The notes under the pieces were generated by a model. The model had not been told where the DNA came from and made no database searches. It worked only from the letters and a program-made list of their open reading frames with translations. Of a stretch of DNA of 64,000 nt, positions 42,723 through 51,447 are shown in pieces (position 1 is the first letter of the stretch; every line of letters begins with the position of its first letter). The stretch is from Candidatus Lambdaproteobacteria bacterium RIFOXYD2_FULL_56_26 (lineage in GTDB: Bacteria; SAR324; XYD2-FULL-50-16). The stretch is from positions 1 through 64,000 of the forward strand of contig MFNF01000042.1 in NCBI GenBank assembly GCA_001783715.1. The letters are read 5' to 3'. The translations under genes and the position numbers were made by a program.

Positions 42723-45431
42723 ATGCCCAACCGCCACAAGGAAACCCACTACCTCTTGGGTTGTTTTTCGGAGATCCTCCAAGAGATCGGAGAAACCGAG
42801 TTGGCGGCCTTGGTACCCCCCTCCTCTTCCCCCAGCCCCTCGGCGAACATCGGGGCGGGGAAATTGGCCCAGTTTTATTCGGTGGTCTTCCAGCTGCAAA
42901 ATATCGCCGAAGAAAACCGGTTTGCCCACCAACGGCGGGAGAAGGAAAAAAACGGTGAACTGATCCCCGGACTTTGGTCCCACGCCCTCTCCGAACTCAA
43001 GGGCAAGGGGATCGACTTGACCCAGGTGGAGCAGGCTTGGTCGAGCGTCCATGTGGAGCCGGTCTTGACCGCCCACCCGACTGAAGCCAAGCGGATCACC
43101 TTGCTTGAATACCACCGGGAGATTTTTTTCCTGCTCAAACAGTTGGAAAACCCCCATTGGTCTCCCCAGGAGCTGTTTGACTTTAAGGTTAAAATCAAGG
43201 CGATCATCGAGCGGATCTGGCGCACCGGGGAGCTGTACATCCAAAAGCCGAATCTGGACAAGGAGTTCAAGAACATCCTGTTTTACCTGACTCGGATATT
43301 CCCCAATGCCCTGGAGGTGATCGACGAGCGGCTGGTTTGGAGCTGGCTCAATGCGGGAGGCTCGGAGGACTGGGTGGACCAGATTGCCCAGTACCCTCGG
43401 CTGAGCTTTGGCAACTGGGTCGGCGGCGACCGGGACGGGCACCCGATGGTCAGCGCCGAATTGACCGGCCAAACCCTGCTCAAGCTCCGCATGGAAGCCC
43501 TGAAACTGGCTTCGGACAGCCTTTATGCCCTAGGCCGAAAACTGGGGCTTTCCGACCAATTGCAACAGGTTCCCCGTTCGCTGCGCCAAAGGACCCAGGA
43601 ACTACTGGCTGAAACCCAAGGGGCCGGGCACAAGGTCATGGCCCTCAATGACCGGGAACCTTGGCGGCAGTTCATCAACCTTTTGCTGCTCAAGCTGCCG
43701 ATCACCAATACCCACGGGGCTTGGGAACCGAAGCTGGAGCCTTACAGCTACGCCAGTTCGGTCCGACTGCTCGAAGACCTGGAGCTTTTGTACCGCTCCC
43801 TGCTGGAGATCGGCGCCAAAGGTGTCGCTCGGGCCGAGGTCCGCAAGACCTACCGGCTGGTCAAAACCTTTGGCTTCCATCTGGCCGCTCTGGACATCCG
43901 CCAAAATTCCGCCTTCCACGATCTGGCCATGTCTCAAATCCTGGTCCACCTGGGGATTGAGGGCGGGGCCGAATTTGGCAGCTGGAGCGAGCAGCGGCGG
44001 TTGGACTTTATCAACCGGGAACTGCAAAGCACCAGACCCTTTTTGCTCCCCGAAGTCCGGGTCGGCAAGGAAGCGGACGAGGTCCGGGATTGTTACCAAG
44101 TCCTGGCCAAGCACATCGGGCTTTATGGGATCAACGGCCTGGGCAGCTTGATTGTCTCGATGACCAGAAGCCTCTCGGATCTGCTGTTGGTGTATCTCTT
44201 TGCCCGTGAGGCCGGGTTGGTGCTACAAAAGGAGAATCAACTCTACTGCCTGTTGCAGGTGGTGCCTTTGCTCGAAACCATCAACGACCTGGAAAAGGGT
44301 CCCGAAATTTTGGGCCCCTTTTTGGACCACCCGGTCAACAAGGCAAGCCTAGTGGAGATCAAGAAGGAGAAACACCGAGGTTCCCAGATCCAACAGGTGA
44401 TGGTCGGTTATTCGGACTCCAACAAGGACGGAGGGATCCTGGCCAGCCAATGGAGCCTGTACAAGGCCCAGCGGCAAATGGCCCAACTGGGTGAACAGGC
44501 CGGGGTTTACATCCGCTTTTTCCACGGTCGGGGAGGTTCGATCGGTAGGGGAGCGGGGCCGACCAACCGCTTCCTGGCCGCTCTGCCCGCCAGCTCAATG
44601 AATGGCAGCTTTCGGATGACCGAGCAGGGAGAGTCGATCAGCCAAAAGTATGCCTACCGGACCACGGCGGTTTACAACCTGGAGCTGCTGATGGCCGGGG
44701 TCAGTTTGCAGGGGATCGCCAACCAACAAGGGCAAAGTGGTCCCAATCCGTTGGAACCGGCGATGGAAAAACTCTCCTCTTACAGCCGGGAAGCCTATTC
44801 CAGACTGGTCCAAGACCCGGAGTTCATCCAGTTTTTCAGTGAAGCCACCCCCATTGACCTGTTGGAGTTCTCCAGGATCGGTTCCCGTCCCGCCCGGCGC
44901 TCGGGCAAACGGTCCCTGGAAGACTTGCGGGCCATTCCCTGGGTGTTTTCCTGGAACCAATCCCGCTTTTTCCTGCCCTCCTGGTACGGTGCCGGTTCGG
45001 CGCTGGCCCAGCTCAAGGCGGAGGACCCCAAGGAATGGGCCAGTTTTGAAAGCCAGATCGGGGACAATAACCTCAACTACCTGATGCAAAACATCCGCCG
45101 GTCCTTGAAGCTGGCCAATTTGGAGGTGATGAATCTTTATGCCTCCATGGTCGGTGATGGGGGGATGCGCCAGCGGATGTTGGGGCTGATCGTGGAAGAA
45201 TACCAAAAGACCCGTACCTTGATGGACCAGCTGTTTGCCCCTTGGCCTTCGGTTTCTTACGAACGGTTTTCCCGGTCGATCGACCAGCGGGAAGAAGGCT
45301 TGGTCAGGCTCCATGAGCAGCAGGTGCGGCTTTTGGGACTTTGGCGACCGGAGAGGCAAGACCCGGTGCTGCTCGAAGAACTTCTCTTAACGGTCAACGG
45401 GATTGCCACGGGGTTAAAAAACACCGGCTGA
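42723..45431 (+). CDS. ppc: Phosphoenolpyruvate carboxylase
   Basis: A 902-aa enzyme forming oxaloacetate from PEP and bicarbonate. The catalytic His lies in VLTAHPTEAKR. Other family signatures are GNWVGGDRDGHP, YSDSNKDGGILASQW, FHGRGGSIGRGAGPTNRF and the terminal GIATGLKNTG. ATG 42723 is chosen as the start of the conserved region; the frame extends upstream into the previous gene but without support. Usual length. Confidence 0.97.
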   Translation: MPNRHKETHYLLGCFSEILQEIGETELAALVPPSSSPSPSANIGAGKLAQFYSVVFQLQNIAEENRFAHQRREKEKNGELIPGLWSHALSELKGKGIDLTQVEQAWSSVHVEPVLTAHPTEAKRITLLEYHREIFFLLKQLENPHWSPQELFDFKVKIKAIIERIWRTGELYIQKPNLDKEFKNILFYLTRIFPNALEVIDERLVWSWLNAGGSEDWVDQIAQYPRLSFGNWVGGDRDGHPMVSAELTGQTLLKLRMEALKLASDSLYALGRKLGLSDQLQQVPRSLRQRTQELLAETQGAGHKVMALNDREPWRQFINLLLLKLPITNTHGAWEPKLEPYSYASSVRLLEDLELLYRSLLEIGAKGVARAEVRKTYRLVKTFGFHLAALDIRQNSAFHDLAMSQILVHLGIEGGAEFGSWSEQRRLDFINRELQSTRPFLLPEVRVGKEADEVRDCYQVLAKHIGLYGINGLGSLIVSMTRSLSDLLLVYLFAREAGLVLQKENQLYCLLQVVPLLETINDLEKGPEILGPFLDHPVNKASLVEIKKEKHRGSQIQQVMVGYSDSNKDGGILASQWSLYKAQRQMAQLGEQAGVYIRFFHGRGGSIGRGAGPTNRFLAALPASSMNGSFRMTEQGESISQKYAYRTTAVYNLELLMAGVSLQGIANQQGQSGPNPLEPAMEKLSSYSREAYSRLVQDPEFIQFFSEATPIDLLEFSRIGSRPARRSGKRSLEDLRAIPWVFSWNQSRFFLPSWYGAGSALAQLKAEDPKEWASFESQIGDNNLNYLMQNIRRSLKLANLEVMNLYASMVGDGGMRQRMLGLIVEEYQKTRTLMDQLFAPWPSVSYERFSRSIDQREEGLVRLHEQQVRLLGLWRPERQDPVLLEELLLTVNGIATGLKNTG

Positions 45432-45494
45432 GGCAGGAAACCAGGGAAGGGGCGGCAGGGCACCCATCCTTGGGCACCCGCCAAACCCCGAAGG

Positions 45495-46793
45495 CTAGCC
45501 CTCGGGGTTGTCCTCGTACGAAGCGATGCGGGCCAACATCTCGGCCTTCTCTCTGGCCTCGGCCAGCTCCAGGGCCGCCCGTTGGTCCAATGCGGGGTTG
45601 GAAAGGATGCCCATTTGGATCGCCCGTAGCGGCTTGACCATCAAGGTGAAGACCATGGCTCCGATGGCCAGGACCCCCAGGGAGATTTTCACCTCCATGA
45701 GGGTCGGCTTGTATTCAAAGACTTCCCCCAACGGTGTGGGGATAAAGCCGGGGATGACAAAGCCCATGCCCTTCTCGATCCAGATGCCTACCACCGCCAT
45801 GGCGCAGGCGACGAACAGAAGATAATAGTTTTTTCGGAACTTTTCCACCATCAAGATCAACACCGCCCCAACGTTGAGGGCTTGAGCGCTCCAGATCCAA
45901 GGGACGAGGCTGTGCTTGCCCCCCATACCCAAAAAGAGGTACCGGGCGTTGGCCGAATGTTGTCCTTCGGCGTAAAATTCCACAAACAATTCGGCGGCCA
46001 ACATGATCAGGTTGATCTGCATCGCAATCGCTACGATCACCGCCAGCATGTCGATCACCTTGTGACCGATTTTGTAGGCATTGATCCTGTGCATGATCAA
46101 AAAGGTCATGATAATAAAGGCCGGTCCAGCACAAAAAGCAGTGGCCAAAAACCGGGGTGCCACCAAGGCGCTGGACCAAAAGGGCCGAGCCGAGTTGGAG
46201 GCAAACAAAAAGGCGGTCACGGTGTGGATCGAAATGGCCCAAAACATGGAGAGCACCGCCGCCGCAAAAACCAGGTTTTTGTTGTACTCCCGGCCGTGGT
46301 AGGTGTGGTAGAGGATGTAGCCAGGGATCAGGAGGTTCAAGGCCAAATAGCCGTTGAGCACCAAAACGTCCCAAGTCAACAGGGAGCTGGGCCAGTTGAA
46401 CATGCCCGGATAAGGGGAAAGGTGCCAGATCCGGTCGGGTCGGCCCAGGTCCACCGCCACAAAGAGCATGCACATCAAACTGGCAGCGACGGCCAACCCT
46501 TCCCCTAAAAGCACCACCCGCTTTGCTTCTGCGTTATGGAAGATATAGGCCGGGATCACCAGCATCACCGCCGCAGCGGCCACACCGACCAAAAAGGTGA
46601 AGTTGGAGACATAAAAGCCCCAGGAGACTTGGTCGCTCATCCCGGTGACCATCAGACCGTTGGCGGTCTGGTTGGCATAGGTGAAGACCCCCATGGAAAT
46701 GAAGAACAGCAAGGTGCCGATCCAAATCCAATAGGCCCTGCCGCCGGACAAGGCGGTCTTGAGGCAGTCCACGACAAAACGAATCAAATCCAT
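45495..46793 (-). CDS. NrfD-like quinol-oxidising membrane subunit
   Basis: A 432-aa protein with about ten helices of the NrfD/DsrP/PsrC family: FISMGVFTYANQTANGLMVTGM, ISIHTVTAFLFASNSARPFWSSALVAPRF and GMGFVIPGFIPTPLGEVFEYKPT. Without cofactors of its own, it exchanges electrons between menaquinol or ubiquinol and the FeS partner encoded just upstream. It is the last gene of a tetraheme cytochrome/FeS/NrfD module. The C-terminal tail is charged and extended. Resembles DsrP and Qrc/ActC but without a molybdoenzyme or DsrMK, so the physiological partner is unknown. Confidence 0.9.
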   Translation of the reverse strand: MDLIRFVVDCLKTALSGGRAYWIWIGTLLFFISMGVFTYANQTANGLMVTGMSDQVSWGFYVSNFTFLVGVAAAAVMLVIPAYIFHNAEAKRVVLLGEGLAVAASLMCMLFVAVDLGRPDRIWHLSPYPGMFNWPSSLLTWDVLVLNGYLALNLLIPGYILYHTYHGREYNKNLVFAAAVLSMFWAISIHTVTAFLFASNSARPFWSSALVAPRFLATAFCAGPAFIIMTFLIMHRINAYKIGHKVIDMLAVIVAIAMQINLIMLAAELFVEFYAEGQHSANARYLFLGMGGKHSLVPWIWSAQALNVGAVLILMVEKFRKNYYLLFVACAMAVVGIWIEKGMGFVIPGFIPTPLGEVFEYKPTLMEVKISLGVLAIGAMVFTLMVKPLRAIQMGILSNPALDQRAALELAEAREKAEMLARIASYEDNPEG

Positions 46794-46805
46794 TCCAGCC
46801 TCCGG

Positions 46806-47750
46806 TTAGTCGCTGTAGTACCAGAACTTAGGTTCGGTGTTGAGTTCTTCCTTCAGACGGAAGACGTTTTTGTTTTCCAGGACAAAACGGATTTCCGAAT
46901 GGGGGTCCAAGAGATTCCCAAACACCCGTGCCCCGGTGGGGCAGGCTTCCTGGCAGGCAGGCATTTTGCCTTCCCGGGTCCGTTGGATGCAGAAGGTGCA
47001 TTTTTCCATCACCCCCCGGAACCGGGGCCGGTTGCCCAGGTAGTGGGTTTGGGGGTTGATCGCCTCCACCGGCAGTTTGGGTTCGTGCCAATTGAACTTT
47101 CGAGCCCAGTAGGGGCAGGCGTTGGCGCACATACGGCAACCGATGCACCAGTTGTAATCGACCACCACGATTCCGTCCGGCTCCTTCCAGGTCGCCTTGA
47201 CCGGGCAGGCCTTGACGCAAGGGGGGTTCTCACAATGGTGGCACTGGATCGGCAAATAAAACTTTCCCGGTTTGGGGACCGGTTCCTCTTCGCCGTAATA
47301 AGGGTCGCCATGTTCAAGGTTCATCGAACCCTTTTCCATCTCCAAAACCCGGATGTATTCCAGGTCCGGGTCCTTGGTCTGGTTGTTTTCGGTGGTGCAA
47401 CCTTTGACACACTCCCGGTAGCCTTGGCACTTGCTGACGTTTAAGGCGTAACCGAAGACCACCCCCTCCAAGGGAGGTGCGTTGCCCACATGGACATCCA
47501 CATCATACTTAGCCTTGTACTTTCGCTCCAACCGGGCCAGCGCCTCGGTGATTTCCTCTGGGCTCATCCTTTGGTAATGTTGCTGGAAAAACTCATGCCA
47601 GTTGTCTTCAAAGCTGGCCGAAGGGACCTCAATCGAAGGCAAGGGATTGGCGCTCGAAGCCAGCGCTCCGGCCCCTACTGCGGCACCCAACCCAAGGGTT
47701 TTGAGGGCCGCCCGGCGTTTTTGGTCGGGAGATTGTCTAAAAAATTTCAT
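46806..47750 (-). CDS. Periplasmic 4Fe-4S ferredoxin-type subunit (DsrO/HybA-like) with Tat signal
   Basis: A 314-aa protein. Residues 10-30 (QKRRAALKTLGLGAAVGAGALA) form a Tat signal. Cys-rich clusters follow: SKCQGYRECVKGCTTENN, QCHHCENPPCVKACPVK, NWCIGCRMCANACPYWA and EKCTFCIQRTREGKMPACQEACP. In the first the position of the usual second Cys is Tyr111, leaving C108, C114 and C118. It overlaps the cytochrome stop (ATGA) and precedes the NrfD-like gene. It should shuttle electrons between NrfD and the tetraheme cytochrome. Confidence 0.92.
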   Translation of the reverse strand: MKFFRQSPDQKRRAALKTLGLGAAVGAGALASSANPLPSIEVPSASFEDNWHEFFQQHYQRMSPEEITEALARLERKYKAKYDVDVHVGNAPPLEGVVFGYALNVSKCQGYRECVKGCTTENNQTKDPDLEYIRVLEMEKGSMNLEHGDPYYGEEEPVPKPGKFYLPIQCHHCENPPCVKACPVKATWKEPDGIVVVDYNWCIGCRMCANACPYWARKFNWHEPKLPVEAINPQTHYLGNRPRFRGVMEKCTFCIQRTREGKMPACQEACPTGARVFGNLLDPHSEIRFVLENKNVFRLKEELNTEPKFWYYSD

Positions 47751-48406
47751 GGTTTTTTACTCTCCGAATGTGAGGTCTTGGCCTCTTCATACTTTTCCCA
47801 AACCTTTTCCCCACCCAGTTCTTCGGTTGGGACTATGGACAGCCCCATCCGAGCCACTGGCTTGGTCCTGGGGATTCTTGGCGGAGTCTTGGGGGCATGG
47901 GGGTTGTGGCATTCGGTGCAGTTGGTCAACCGCTTCTCTCCCTTCCAGTTGGCCTTGCGCCTGCCGTGGGCACCCATAAAGTAATCCTTCTGCCGGGCCG
48001 AATGGCACTGGCCGCACAAAAGGTAGGGGTCGTTGAGGCTGATCCTTTGTTTTTTGAGGGAAACCAAGTAGTTGCGGTCGGTCAGGTCGTGGCAGGTGGT
48101 GCACCAAAATCGCCCGCCGCCGTGTTGGAGCTGGATCTCCGCATGCATGTCGGTCAGTTCCCGGACCTTTTCGTTGGGGGCGATCAGGCCTTTGGTGTGG
48201 CAATTTTCGCAGGGGTAATAGACCAGCTTGTCGGTCCTCAGGTCGGTGACAAAGGCCGGGACCCTGGCCACCGCTTCTTTGGGGTCGTCATACTGCTTGG
48301 CCGCCACCACCCCATCCCCATCGTTGCGGATCTCGGAACTTTCCAAGGCCCACAAGAGGGAAGGGAACAACATCAACAGCATCAAGAGGAACAGTCTTCC
48401 TTTCAT
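47747..48406 (-). CDS. Periplasmic tetraheme cytochrome c
   Basis: A 219-aa protein with a signal peptide (LFLLMLLMLFPSLLWA) and four CXXCH sites: CENCH, CTTCH, CGQCH and CTECH. Extra His residues (DMHAEIQLQHGG, MGAHGR, NPHAP) can serve as distal ligands. It is likely the soluble or complex-bound electron carrier of the following FeS and NrfD subunits. argF-like lies 18 bases upstream. Confidence 0.93.
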   Translation of the reverse strand: MKGRLFLLMLLMLFPSLLWALESSEIRNDGDGVVAAKQYDDPKEAVARVPAFVTDLRTDKLVYYPCENCHTKGLIAPNEKVRELTDMHAEIQLQHGGGRFWCTTCHDLTDRNYLVSLKKQRISLNDPYLLCGQCHSARQKDYFMGAHGRRKANWKGEKRLTNCTECHNPHAPKTPPRIPRTKPVARMGLSIVPTEELGGEKVWEKYEEAKTSHSESKKP

Positions 48407-48424
48407 GGTTGTACCTTAAAGTTC

Positions 48425-49354
48425 CTAAGCCACACCCAACAACCGCAGCAGGATGGCTTTCTGGGCAGGCAAACGATTTTTGGCCTGGGTGAAGATGATC
48501 GACCTGGGGTCCACCACCAGTTCTTCGGTAATCTCGTAACCTGGGTGAATGGGCATGTCGTGCATCACCTTGGCCTTGCTGTGGGCCAAAAGCTCGTGGT
48601 TGAGCTGGAAGGGCAACATGGTCCTGATCCGTTCGTCCTTGAGGTCTTTGGCTGAAGGCTCGTAAAAATACTCCATGTTGACCCAGGTGTCGGTGTAAAC
48701 ATAATCCGCATCCTTGACCGCCTCTTGGGGGTTCAGGGTCTCGGTCAACAGCCCTGCATCCCGCATCCGTTCCAAGATTTCCATGTCCATGTCGGAAATG
48801 GGGCGGATCGGGCAGACCAGGGTCACATGCACCTTAAAGGCGTAGGCCAACGACAAAAGGCTGTTGGCCACGTTGTTCAACACCCCCAGGTAGGTCAGCC
48901 GAAGGCCGGCAAAGGTTCCGGCATCCTGCTTGAGGGTCAAAAAATCGGCCAACGCTTGGCAGGGATGGTACTTGTTGCAGCACCCGTTGATCACCGGAAC
49001 GGAAGAACCTTTTTGCAGTTCCGCCAGTTCCCGGTTTTCTTTGACCCTGGCCATCAAAACATGGCAGTTGCTCGAAAGGTAGGCCGCTTCGTACCAAGTT
49101 TTGGTCAGCCCCAGGTTGGAGGCCCGCCAATCAAGGAAGATAGCATGCCCACCCAACTCGGTCATGGCTACCTCAAAGGAAACTCGGGTCCTGGTGCTGG
49201 TCTTTTGGAACAACATCAGCAGGGTCTTGGCCTTGAGGCTGTCGGAGAACTCCAAGGGACTGGCCTCGGTCCGCTCCGCCAAATGGAGCAGGTCCAAGAT
49301 CTCTTCGGTTTCCCAGTCCTTCCAATGAATCAAATCCTTTCTTGCGATATTCAT
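48425..49354 (-). CDS. Aspartate/ornithine carbamoyltransferase family enzyme
   Basis: A 309-aa enzyme. The carbamoyl-phosphate site is FQKTSTRTRVSFE (residues 49-61) and HPCQALADF begins at His130. The N-terminal and carbamoyl phosphate regions suit an ornithine-type family. The amino-acid side differs from classic OTCase: DTWVNM (222-227) replaces D-W-x-SMG, and HDMPIHPGYEI (265-275) replaces HCLP. So the second substrate may be ornithine or a derivative. It lies between OMPLA and the cytochrome module with short gaps; the co-localisation is unexplained. Confidence 0.85.
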   Translation of the reverse strand: MNIARKDLIHWKDWETEEILDLLHLAERTEASPLEFSDSLKAKTLLMLFQKTSTRTRVSFEVAMTELGGHAIFLDWRASNLGLTKTWYEAAYLSSNCHVLMARVKENRELAELQKGSSVPVINGCCNKYHPCQALADFLTLKQDAGTFAGLRLTYLGVLNNVANSLLSLAYAFKVHVTLVCPIRPISDMDMEILERMRDAGLLTETLNPQEAVKDADYVYTDTWVNMEYFYEPSAKDLKDERIRTMLPFQLNHELLAHSKAKVMHDMPIHPGYEITEELVVDPRSIIFTQAKNRLPAQKAILLRLLGVA

Positions 49355-49374
49355 AGATTAGCTTATCTGAATAT

Positions 49375-50190
49375 TCAAGGCCTATTTAAAGAAAATCCGA
49401 GTCCCACCTTGGAAACCTGGTGGTTGTAATCACTCAAACTCTCCCCATAACCTTGAAAGTATTGAAGGGTTAAAAAAGTACCGTTCATCCCCACGGGGTA
49501 AGTCAGATTCAATTCCGAAGCCCCCCTGGTTTTGGACAGGTTGTAACGAAAGCGGCCATGGAGTTGCCAAACCTTTTGTTCATCGGTCCAGACCAACTCC
49601 ATTTCGTTGAGGCCATAATAATCAACGATTTCTGGGTTTTCATCCCCCTTGGGGTCCAAGGGGTACTGCTTGGCCGGTTCGCTCAACCGCCAAAAAAACT
49701 TGTGCCTCAGTTTCCAGTGGTCCCCGGCCAGCCCCAGCCGAGCGTAAATTCGGTTCCAGCTCCGGGAATAGGGCTCCCTGCCGCCGTTGGATTCATGTTC
49801 AAACCCCAGGTGCAACCAGGGGTGCCAAAGCACCTCAAGCGGGTTTGTCGCCCAAAAGAGCTCCGGGTTGTAGTTGGTCTCCCGGAAGGGCCTGGAATGC
49901 TCCAGGTCGTAGGCCTGCCAGAAGGAGGTCTGGGTAAAGGCGACATAAAACCTTTGCTGGGCCAACTCAACCTTCTGGTAAAGGCTGAAGCGGAACTGGA
50001 TCTCTTCGGTCCTGCCGTCTTGCGGGGCTTTGGCCCGTTCGGTCAAAGGCAGGATGTAGTTTTCCTCGAACAAACCCTGGTCCAGGTAGGGGCCTTGGGC
50101 CTCAAAGGGGCCACCTTGGGTCAGGTCGCTCGCCCAAAGGGGAGCGGCAAAAACACAGAACCACAGGCAAAAGAAGAGAGAGATTTTCAT
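49375..50190 (-). CDS. pldA: Outer-membrane phospholipase A (OMPLA)
   Basis: A 271-aa outer-membrane beta-barrel esterase with a signal peptide (SLFFCLWFCVFAAPLWA). The catalytic core is LGFEHESNGGREPYSRSWNR, with the His-x-Ser and the Asn; the aromatic TQTSFWQ and FRETNYNPELF strands are also typical. It hydrolyses mislocalised phospholipids in the outer leaflet. The last strand VSKVGLGFSLNRP is conserved. It starts three bases after the aldo-keto reductase. Confidence 0.93.
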   Translation of the reverse strand: MKISLFFCLWFCVFAAPLWASDLTQGGPFEAQGPYLDQGLFEENYILPLTERAKAPQDGRTEEIQFRFSLYQKVELAQQRFYVAFTQTSFWQAYDLEHSRPFRETNYNPELFWATNPLEVLWHPWLHLGFEHESNGGREPYSRSWNRIYARLGLAGDHWKLRHKFFWRLSEPAKQYPLDPKGDENPEIVDYYGLNEMELVWTDEQKVWQLHGRFRYNLSKTRGASELNLTYPVGMNGTFLTLQYFQGYGESLSDYNHQVSKVGLGFSLNRP

Positions 50191-50193
50191 CGT

Positions 50194-51387
50194 TCAGTTG
50201 CTGTTTTTGGGGCCCGAAACCTTGGAGATTTCCGAGTCGTCAAAGGCTTGGTGGGCCTGGACGAGGGCTTCGATGATTTCTTCGGTCAAAGGGTGCCCGG
50301 CCAGGGCTTTTTTGATCTCTTGGCGGTCCAGTTCACCGGACTTTTGACCGGGGAACCAGTGGCCGGACTTCCCCAGCATGTTGTACCTCGCCTTGGCAAA
50401 ATCCCGCAGCCCCAAGGCTTGGTCGTAAAACCAAAAGCGCAGGATCTCTTGGACGTTGATTTGCCCCGGTTGGTCGTAATAAGGGGCAATCCCTTGCCAC
50501 CATTCTCCCTGCCACTTTTCCCCCAAGGCTTCCAGCTCGGCTTCCTGGAGCCGCTGGAGGACCGGCTCCAGCCAGACTTGCGCCTGTTCCAACTTCTCGA
50601 CCGCCTGGAGGTGGACCTCAAAGTCCTGGGGCTTGGCCGCACCGATGCTCAAGGTGTGCACCCCCGGATGGCTCAGGCAGTAGAGATCGTTAAACTCCAT
50701 CGGGCTCAAGGGGGCGGTCAGGGCTTCCAACTTGGGGTTGGGTTGGTACAGTTTCCCGCCTTTGTCGTTGGGGCTGATGACCAAGACCCCCATATCCCGC
50801 TTTTGCGCCGCCTCCACCAAAACCCGGTTGCTGGGGTAGATGTAGTACCAATGGAGATTAACATACTCAAAGACCCCTAGCTCGATCAGGGGCAGACTCT
50901 CGCCGGGAGGGGCGTGGGTGCTGAACCCGACGTGCCCGACCCGGCCCTGCTCCTTGAGGGACAAGGCCTTTTCCAGGGCACCGCCTTTTTGCAGCGTCCA
51001 GCGGATCTGTTCTTGGTCGTTGAGCCCGTGGATCGAAAGCAGGTCCACAAAATCAACCCCCAGGTAGGTAAGGCTTTGGTCAAACCGGCGGAGAAATTCG
51101 TCCGGTTTTTGGGTCGGCGGAACCTTGGTTTGCAGGATCAGCTTTTCCCGAGGGAACCGGGGCAAAGCCCAGCCCAACTGCATCTCCGATGAGCCGTAGC
51201 CCCGTGCGGTTTCAAAGTGGTTGATTCCGGCGGCAAAGGCCCGCTCCAAAGTCGCTTCCAGGTTGGCCTGGGCTTCTTTGGGGACCGTTTCGGGCGGGAT
51301 GTCTTGCCAACGGTGCTGGAACCTCATGCCGCCACAGGTGAGGACCGGCATTTGCAGTTCCGTTTGGCCAAATCGCTTGGTAAGCAT
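50194..51387 (-). CDS. Aldo/keto reductase family protein
   Basis: A 397-aa NADPH-type oxidoreductase. TARGYGSSEMQLG contains the catalytic Tyr, FILQTKVPPTQKP the Lys, and LLSIHGLND the His region. The barrel end LTCGGMRFQHRW opens the N-terminus. It has a C-terminal extension of about 120 residues (AQVWLEPVLQ onward) beyond the normal 280-300. In related proteins this part can carry a ferredoxin-like domain, but here no cysteine motif is visible. Substrate unknown. Confidence 0.88.
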   Translation of the reverse strand: MLTKRFGQTELQMPVLTCGGMRFQHRWQDIPPETVPKEAQANLEATLERAFAAGINHFETARGYGSSEMQLGWALPRFPREKLILQTKVPPTQKPDEFLRRFDQSLTYLGVDFVDLLSIHGLNDQEQIRWTLQKGGALEKALSLKEQGRVGHVGFSTHAPPGESLPLIELGVFEYVNLHWYYIYPSNRVLVEAAQKRDMGVLVISPNDKGGKLYQPNPKLEALTAPLSPMEFNDLYCLSHPGVHTLSIGAAKPQDFEVHLQAVEKLEQAQVWLEPVLQRLQEAELEALGEKWQGEWWQGIAPYYDQPGQINVQEILRFWFYDQALGLRDFAKARYNMLGKSGHWFPGQKSGELDRQEIKKALAGHPLTEEIIEALVQAHQAFDDSEISKVSGPKNSN

Positions 51388-51447
51388 GGGAGGGGTGAGT
51401 GGTTTTTTCTCGACCCTAGCACCCCTCCAGGCAGAATGGAACCCCCC

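Noticed and set aside
49558-50880. 440-codon plus-strand ORF over OMPLA and the aldo-keto reductase
   Set aside because: Shadow spanning two certain genes and their boundary.
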